Assembly: GCF_000758945.1 (NCBI RefSeq)
Contig: NZ_JRND01000003.1
Location: 1 to 64,000 of the forward strand
Direction of reading: 5' to 3'
Length of the DNA: 64,000 nucleotides
DNA from: Lancefieldella parvula_C
GTDB taxonomy: Bacteria > Actinomycetota > Coriobacteriia > Coriobacteriales > Atopobiaceae
Positions 59,259 to 64,000 of the stretch are shown piece by piece (the first letter of the stretch is position 1; each line of letters begins with the position of its first letter). The notes under the pieces were generated by a model, which did no database searches, had not been told where the DNA came from, and saw only the letters and a list, made by a program, of their open reading frames with translations. The position numbers and the translations under genes are program-made.

Positions 59259-61751
59259 ATGCCCTCTAAACGCACCTCAAACGCAGCAAAAAGAAATTCT
59301 AGAAACTCCGCTTCTGCCCAGGCAGTAGGCTTGAGCCCACTGCAGAACGATATCATTGGTGTTGTTCTTGCAGTGGTTGCAATTGCTCTGTTTTTGTCCA
59401 TTATTGTCCCTTCTAACGCTGTTATTACCAGCGCAATGGGTCATGGGCTCAAGCTCTGTTTTGGTACGGGAGCGCTACTTTTTCCCATTGCAGTATTTGT
59501 CTTTGCTATGACCTTCTTTATGCGTGATGATCAGGGAATTTCTACACGTATTGCTATTGGTCTTACGCTTGACGTTCTTGCAGCACTTGCTCTTATTTCA
59601 CTTAACTTCCCAGGTGCCGAGGCTGCTCCAGATATGCTTCTGGGCACAAAAGTCCTAGAGGCTGCCGGCGGTTATGTGGGTGGAGGTATCGCTTGGGTTT
59701 TGCTGCGCTTTGTTGGCCGCGTGGTGGGCAATGTCCTTTTGGTTGGCTTTATTATTGCCGGTGTTGTTATCTGCGGCTTCTCCATTTCTGACATGGTTGA
59801 GCGCGTAAGCTTCCGCCTGGATGAAGCGCGCGAGAATCATCGCTATCGCAAAGAAGAACGTGCTCTTGCAAAAGAAGAGGCGCTCTACGCTGCAAATGCT
59901 CCACAGCCTGCAAAGAAGCAGGGTAGACGTGGCGCAAACAACCAGTCTTCTCTCTTTGACGAGACTGGTGAAGGGGAGACCACGTATCTGGGCAATCGCA
60001 AGACTTCTGTCATTAAGCGTGATGCCCGTCTTTACGAGGAAGAAGAGGCGCAAGAGGATGCAGGAGATGCTCCAACTACGCTCATTGATAAGGCTAAGAA
60101 TAAGCTTCGTTCTAAGAAGAAAGACCAGCCAGATGATGCAGTTGTCGAGAAAAACGATGTTGCTGTAGCTGATGTTGCTCCTACAACAAAACAGGCTAAA
60201 CCTAAGAGCAAGGCTAAAACGACGCCCGATTTTCTCGCCACACCGGACCAGCTCAAAAGGCCTGGCGATGACGATGAGTCGTATGAGCTGCCACCATTTA
60301 GCATCCTAAAGTCAAACAAGAACTCGGCTACTTCTGCCGTAAGCGATGATGAGCTTGAAGCTACTGCTCAGAGACTCCAGGCTACGCTTGAGGAGTTTGG
60401 CCTTTCGAGCCAGGTAGTTGGTTGGACTGCGGGTCCTTCTGTCACTACGTTTAAGATTTCGATGGGCGAGGGCGAGCGCGTCAACAAGATCACCAATCTT
60501 GAGGACGATATTGCGCTTTCACTTGCGGCAAAGTCTGTTCGTATTTTTGCACCAATTCCTGGAACTTCTCTAGTTGGTATTGAGATTCCTAATGAGAAAG
60601 CCCAGGCAGTCAATTTGGCTGACGTTCTTCCGTTTGCAAAGGGTGGTCCTCTTGAGTGCGCCTTTGGTCGTGATTCTGAGGGCAAGCCAATTGTTGTTGA
60701 CCTTGCAAGTCTTCCTCACTTGCTGGTAGCAGGTACCACTGGTTCTGGTAAGTCCGTCCTGCTCAACGCCATTGTCATGTCTATGCTCATGCGCGCAACT
60801 CCTGAGCAGGTTCGCCTTATTATGGTTGACCCAAAGCGCGTTGAGTTTACGGGTTACGCCGGCCTTCCTCATCTGTATGTTCCAGTTGTTACCGAGCCAA
60901 GGCAGGCGGCAAGTGCGCTTCAGTGGGGCGTCACCGAGATGGAGCGTCGCCTTAAGGTATTTGAGCACTACAAAGTGCGTGACATTAAGACGTATAACAG
61001 AAATGTTGATGGCGATAAGTACGCTGATATGGAGAATCCTCCAAAGCACATGCCGTACTTTGTTATTGTCATCGACGAGCTTGCTGACCTCATGATGGTT
61101 GCTGGCAAAGACGTTGAGTCTTCCATTGTCCGTATTGCTCAGCTTGGTCGTGCTGCAGGTATTCACCTGATTGTTGCAACGCAGCGTCCTTCTGCAGACG
61201 TTGTAACTGGTCTAATCCGTGCAAACATCGATAACCGTGTTGCGCTCTCAGTTGATAACTCTTTGAACTCCCGCATTATTCTGGACCAAAAGGGCGCTGA
61301 GCAGCTGCTGGGTAAAGGTGACATGCTGGTTAAACTTCGTGGTAAGAAGCCTAATCGCGCTCAGGGTTGCTGGGTCTCTGACGAGGAGATCGAGGAGACC
61401 GTTAAGTACATCCGCACTCAGCGCGTGGCCGAATATCATGACAATATCTTGACCGTTGCAACTCCAACACAGGCCGATGGCGCTGGCGGAGTTGGTGGTA
61501 TGGCGCAGGCAGATGACCCACTTATTTGGGAAGCTGCACGCATTATTGTGGATTCTCAGCTAGGTTCTACATCTAGTTTGCAAAGAGCACTCTCTGTTGG
61601 GTATGCTCGTGCTGGTAGAATTATGGATATGCTTGAGGCAAAAGGTGTTGTTGGCCCAGCTAACGGATCAAAGCCTCGAGAAGTTCTTATCGATAAAGAT
61701 GCTCTTGAAGAGCTCAAAGTTCAAGACGCTGCCTATAGGGAGGTAGAGTAA
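59259..61751 (+). CDS. ftsK: DNA translocase FtsK/SpoIIIE
   Basis: Pumps DNA at the division septum and resolves chromosome dimers. It has 830 residues: four N-terminal membrane helices (~25-185), a charged linker rich in Lys/Asp/Ala (~200-350), the RecA-like motor with Walker A GTTGSGKSVLL (~491) and VIDELADLMM, and a C-terminal gamma winged helix (LQRALSVGYARAGRIMDMLEAKGVV) that reads orienting DNA motifs. I chose ATG 59259, 10 bases after GGAGG; the frame extends upstream inside rnj without homology. Confidence 0.95.
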   Translation: MPSKRTSNAAKRNSRNSASAQAVGLSPLQNDIIGVVLAVVAIALFLSIIVPSNAVITSAMGHGLKLCFGTGALLFPIAVFVFAMTFFMRDDQGISTRIAIGLTLDVLAALALISLNFPGAEAAPDMLLGTKVLEAAGGYVGGGIAWVLLRFVGRVVGNVLLVGFIIAGVVICGFSISDMVERVSFRLDEARENHRYRKEERALAKEEALYAANAPQPAKKQGRRGANNQSSLFDETGEGETTYLGNRKTSVIKRDARLYEEEEAQEDAGDAPTTLIDKAKNKLRSKKKDQPDDAVVEKNDVAVADVAPTTKQAKPKSKAKTTPDFLATPDQLKRPGDDDESYELPPFSILKSNKNSATSAVSDDELEATAQRLQATLEEFGLSSQVVGWTAGPSVTTFKISMGEGERVNKITNLEDDIALSLAAKSVRIFAPIPGTSLVGIEIPNEKAQAVNLADVLPFAKGGPLECAFGRDSEGKPIVVDLASLPHLLVAGTTGSGKSVLLNAIVMSMLMRATPEQVRLIMVDPKRVEFTGYAGLPHLYVPVVTEPRQAASALQWGVTEMERRLKVFEHYKVRDIKTYNRNVDGDKYADMENPPKHMPYFVIVIDELADLMMVAGKDVESSIVRIAQLGRAAGIHLIVATQRPSADVVTGLIRANIDNRVALSVDNSLNSRIILDQKGAEQLLGKGDMLVKLRGKKPNRAQGCWVSDEEIEETVKYIRTQRVAEYHDNILTVATPTQADGAGGVGGMAQADDPLIWEAARIIVDSQLGSTSSLQRALSVGYARAGRIMDMLEAKGVVGPANGSKPREVLIDKDALEELKVQDAAYREVE

Positions 61752-61753
61752 GC

Positions 61754-63259
61754 ATGCCACGCCCTCGTTTTAGTGAGATGCTCGTAGAACGTAGACGTCA
61801 GCTCGGGCTTTCTATCACTCAAGCATCAAAGATTCTTCGCCTCAAGGAGCAGGCACTTATTGCTTTTGAGGAAGGCGATTTTACGAATATGCCTCAGAGC
61901 GGTTATGCTCAGGGCATGCTCTCTTCGTATGCTCGCTACCTGGGACTCAATCCGCGTGAGATTGTTGACCTCTTCCAGGAAGAGAGTTACGAGTTTGAAA
62001 ACGGTACCTATTCCCATGAGCTTCGCCGTCGTACCCGCGATACTCAGTCTGGTCGTGGCATTGCTGGCTATGACGTTGTAAACGAGTCTGGTAGTAGGCC
62101 AAAGGCGTACGTACAGTACCACGGTCTTCTCCCCACATCGGGAGGACCAGCTGGCGATATGGGTGCATTTGCAACCACGTCTGGTGTTCGCTCCAGGCAA
62201 ACCGGTGTGCCTCTGGGTGCTCAGGCATCTGAGGAGGATGCTGGCGGCTACTCGTATTCTCGCTATGCCACAGGTCATGCGTACAATGCAGGTATTGAAG
62301 AGGCTTCTCGTCAGAAAACCATGGCAAGTCGTACGCGCGGTGGCGTTCAGCGCAAGCGTGTGGGTATTGCAGGCGTTAGCATTCCAGCTTACAAAGACGA
62401 TGTAACCAGAAGAACTGTTGCTCCAAGCGATTACACCGATGACCTTCGTTATGACAATGTAACTGCTCCTTACGAGCGTGCATCAACCATTTCTGGCCGC
62501 CGTGGTTCAAGAAACATTGCGCAGGTAGACAGGCCTAATGTTCGCCGTCGCCAACCATCTAGCGCTGCTGCTCAGCAACGTCGCGCTCCTCAAAGACCAG
62601 GCGTTATAGGAGCGCTTCAGAATTATTTCTCTGACACGGGCCGCACCATTGCCACCGTATTTGCTCTTGTTGTTGTGATTATTACTGCCGTTTTGCTGTT
62701 CAGTGTTCGTTCCTGCATGACCGCACGAACCACGCCTACTACAACAAAGACAGTAAGCGTTAATAATTCAACAACTGATTCTTCTAAGAATTCCACTACC
62801 ACCAACGGCAACACGGACACCTCTAAGAAGGATTCTACTGATGCTTCTAAGAGCACCACTACAACAGAGCCAAAGAAGGAAGAAACTCCTAAGCAGACTA
62901 CCGTAGTGGTTACTGTTGCAGATGGTCAGACCAGCTGGGTTGAGATTACCGTTGACGGCAAGAGTGTTGAGGCTGATGCTATTACCGGCCCATGGTCTCA
63001 GACATACACCGTCACTGACTCTATGACTGTTCTTGCAGGTACTCCTGGCGCTGTTGCGGTTACCGTTAATGGCACTGCTAAGCCATTTGACGCAAATGCT
63101 TCTGGCATTGGCACCTTGACCATTCAGGGTACTAAGCCTGCTGATGGTACTGCAGCAAATGCTTCTGGAACGCAAACAAACAGCACGTCAACAAGTACAA
63201 CCAATGGAACTACTGGTGCAACTAACAACCAGAATTCCAACAGCAATTCAAATAACTAA
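61754..63259 (+). CDS. rodZ: RodZ-like helix-turn-helix membrane protein
   Basis: A 501-residue protein. Residues 1-~85 form a RodZ-type HTH domain (ERRRQLGLSITQASKILRLKEQ, MPQSGYAQGMLSSYARYLGLNP). A long low-complexity basic linker is followed by one membrane helix (about 297-318, ATVFALVVVIITAVLLFSV), a Ser/Thr/Lys-rich stretch, a DUF4115-like domain (~385-455, TSWVEITVDGKSVEADAITGPW) and a Thr/Asn/Ser tail. RodZ links MreB to cell-shape control, but its role in mreB-poor Actinomycetota is uncertain. The ftsK-rodZ-rimO linkage is common in Gram-positives. Confidence 0.85.
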   Translation: MPRPRFSEMLVERRRQLGLSITQASKILRLKEQALIAFEEGDFTNMPQSGYAQGMLSSYARYLGLNPREIVDLFQEESYEFENGTYSHELRRRTRDTQSGRGIAGYDVVNESGSRPKAYVQYHGLLPTSGGPAGDMGAFATTSGVRSRQTGVPLGAQASEEDAGGYSYSRYATGHAYNAGIEEASRQKTMASRTRGGVQRKRVGIAGVSIPAYKDDVTRRTVAPSDYTDDLRYDNVTAPYERASTISGRRGSRNIAQVDRPNVRRRQPSSAAAQQRRAPQRPGVIGALQNYFSDTGRTIATVFALVVVIITAVLLFSVRSCMTARTTPTTTKTVSVNNSTTDSSKNSTTTNGNTDTSKKDSTDASKSTTTTEPKKEETPKQTTVVVTVADGQTSWVEITVDGKSVEADAITGPWSQTYTVTDSMTVLAGTPGAVAVTVNGTAKPFDANASGIGTLTIQGTKPADGTAANASGTQTNSTSTSTTNGTTGATNNQNSNSNSNN

Positions 63260-63267
63260 ACGCCATA

Positions 63268-63289
63268 GGGCGAGAAGTTCTTCTCGCCC
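63268..63289. repeat. Hairpin between rodZ and yajQ
   Basis: GGGCGAGAA (63268-63276) and TTCTCGCCC (63281-63289) form a perfect 9-bp stem with a 4-base loop. There is no T-run. Each arm contains the recurring CGAGAA/TTCTCG core. Confidence 0.7.
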
Positions 63290-63307
63290 AGGTACTATGG
63301 AGGGGAA

Positions 63308-63805
63308 ATGGCTAAAGAATCAAGCTTTGACGTTGTGTCTGAAGTAGACATGATGGAAGTTGATAATGCATTTCAGCAGGCAGCCCGTGAGCTAACTCAG
63401 CGCTACGATCTTAAGGATTCTGGTGCAACACTTGAGCTCTCAAAGAAAGAGGGTAAGTTCACTATTGAGGCTCCTGCAGATTTTGTTGCATCTCAGGTTA
63501 GGGATGTTCTTGGCTCCAAGCTGGTAAAGCGCGGAATTGATCTTACTGCTATTCGTTGGGGAGACCCCATTCCTGCAGCAGGCTCTACCGTGCGTCAGAT
63601 TGGCTCAATTGTTTCTGGAATTGACCAGGAGACTGCCAAGAAGATCGCTAAAGATATTCGTGATATGAAAATTAAGGCTAAGGCAACCGTTGAGGGCGAT
63701 AAGCTGCGTGTTTCTAGCGCTTCTCGCGATGTTCTTCAGTCTGTGATTGCAAGCCTTAAGGAGAAAGACTATGGCCAGCCCCTCCAGTTCAACAACTATC
63801 GATAG
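63308..63805 (+). CDS. yajQ: YajQ family nucleotide-binding protein (UPF0234)
   Basis: A 165-residue YajQ protein; the family binds cyclic di-GMP or other nucleotides in some proteobacteria, with unknown function in Gram-positives. Typical segments are SSFDVVSEVDMMEVDNAFQQ, RYDLKDSGATLEL and QEIAKKI-like DQETAKKIAKDIRDMKIK. The start follows GGAGGGGAA. It overlaps rimO by 35 bases. Confidence 0.93.
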   Translation: MAKESSFDVVSEVDMMEVDNAFQQAARELTQRYDLKDSGATLELSKKEGKFTIEAPADFVASQVRDVLGSKLVKRGIDLTAIRWGDPIPAAGSTVRQIGSIVSGIDQETAKKIAKDIRDMKIKAKATVEGDKLRVSSASRDVLQSVIASLKEKDYGQPLQFNNYR

Positions 63806-64000
63806 GGGCTATAACGTCCTATACATCACGTTAGGATGCGCTAAAAACGAGGTTGATACAGACCGCATGCGTGCGCGTCTTTTGGCCTCTGGTTTTGGTG
63901 AAGTTGCAGATCCAGAGTCGGCAGACGTTGCAATTATCAACACCTGCTCATTCTTGGCTTCAGCAACAGAGGAGTCCATTGAAGCTACCCTTGAGATTGC
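63771..64000 (+). CDS. rimO: Ribosomal protein S12 methylthiotransferase RimO, N-terminal part (cut by window edge)
   Basis: A radical SAM enzyme that modifies an Asp of S12. The first 76 residues are visible: an N-terminal extension, then the UPF0004 domain with LGCAKNEVDTDRM and INTCSFLASATEESIE, where the Cys residues bind an FeS cluster. The CAKNEVD form is typical of RimO rather than MiaB or MtaB. The ATG at 63771 follows AAGGAGAAAG and lies inside the end of yajQ. The frame stays open to the last base. Confidence 0.9.
   Translation, partial: MASPSSSTTIDRGYNVLYITLGCAKNEVDTDRMRARLLASGFGEVADPESADVAIINTCSFLASATEESIEATLEI

Overview
This window looks like the chromosome of a member of the Coriobacteriia (Actinomycetota), most likely an Atopobium/Lancefieldella-type organism. 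That placement is inferred. It rests on the actinobacterial-type integration host factor next to gmk and rpoZ, on a GC content that looks mid-40s percent, and on a mix of actinobacterial and Firmicutes-like genes (a PyrR-led pyr operon, a Firmicutes-type galT, RNase J, a type 1B PyrD/PyrK pair). No phage, insertion sequence, CRISPR array or rRNA was found. Most of the window is core genome in long co-directional (+) operons.

Layout. 1-6.0 kb: tail of an ABC ATPase, a membrane GT2 glycosyltransferase, guaB and leuS. 6.1-17.4 kb: a translation/transcription operon rimP-nusA-infB-rbfA-nrnA-truB-ribF that runs directly into dnaG and sigA, then tRNA-Asn with a clear promoter and terminator. 17.7-28.5 kb: a galactose module. 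mglBAC (uptake) is on +, galMKT (Leloir pathway) on -, and a LacI-family regulator diverges from galM. A near-identical 14-bp operator candidate lies upstream of mglB and twice in the galM/regulator intergenic region, so the three units probably form one regulon. Between the convergent ends of mglC and galT is a 0.7-kb gene-free stretch holding an unusual array of about 42-bp repeats. 28.5-38.6 kb: a TagH/Wzt-like ATPase with an odd N-terminal domain, pyrR-B-C-K-D-F behind a likely attenuator, mihF-gmk-rpoZ-thiI, and comEA. 38.6-54.6 kb: comEC-holA, rpsT on -, lepA-dusB-hemW, an AT-rich SAP-like gene of foreign appearance, two dnaJ-type genes (the first ending in membrane helices), mtaB-phoH-ybeY-dgkA-era-recO. 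54.7-64 kb: rpsO-pnp, rnj-ftsK-rodZ-yajQ and the start of rimO.

The main points for a second look are these. (a) The 8-mer TTTTCTCG/CGAGAAAA occurs about 23 times by eye where about 2 are expected, with longer relatives upstream of comEA, upstream of an ABC ATPase gene and inside the 42-bp array. (b) The repeat array itself. (c) A zinc-finger DnaJ paralogue whose C-terminal half is replaced by membrane segments. (d) An MglC permease with a ~220-residue hydrophilic coiled-coil extension. (e) A NusA with a C-terminal Cys3His tail in a locus that lacks ylxR. (f) The gal/mgl operators.
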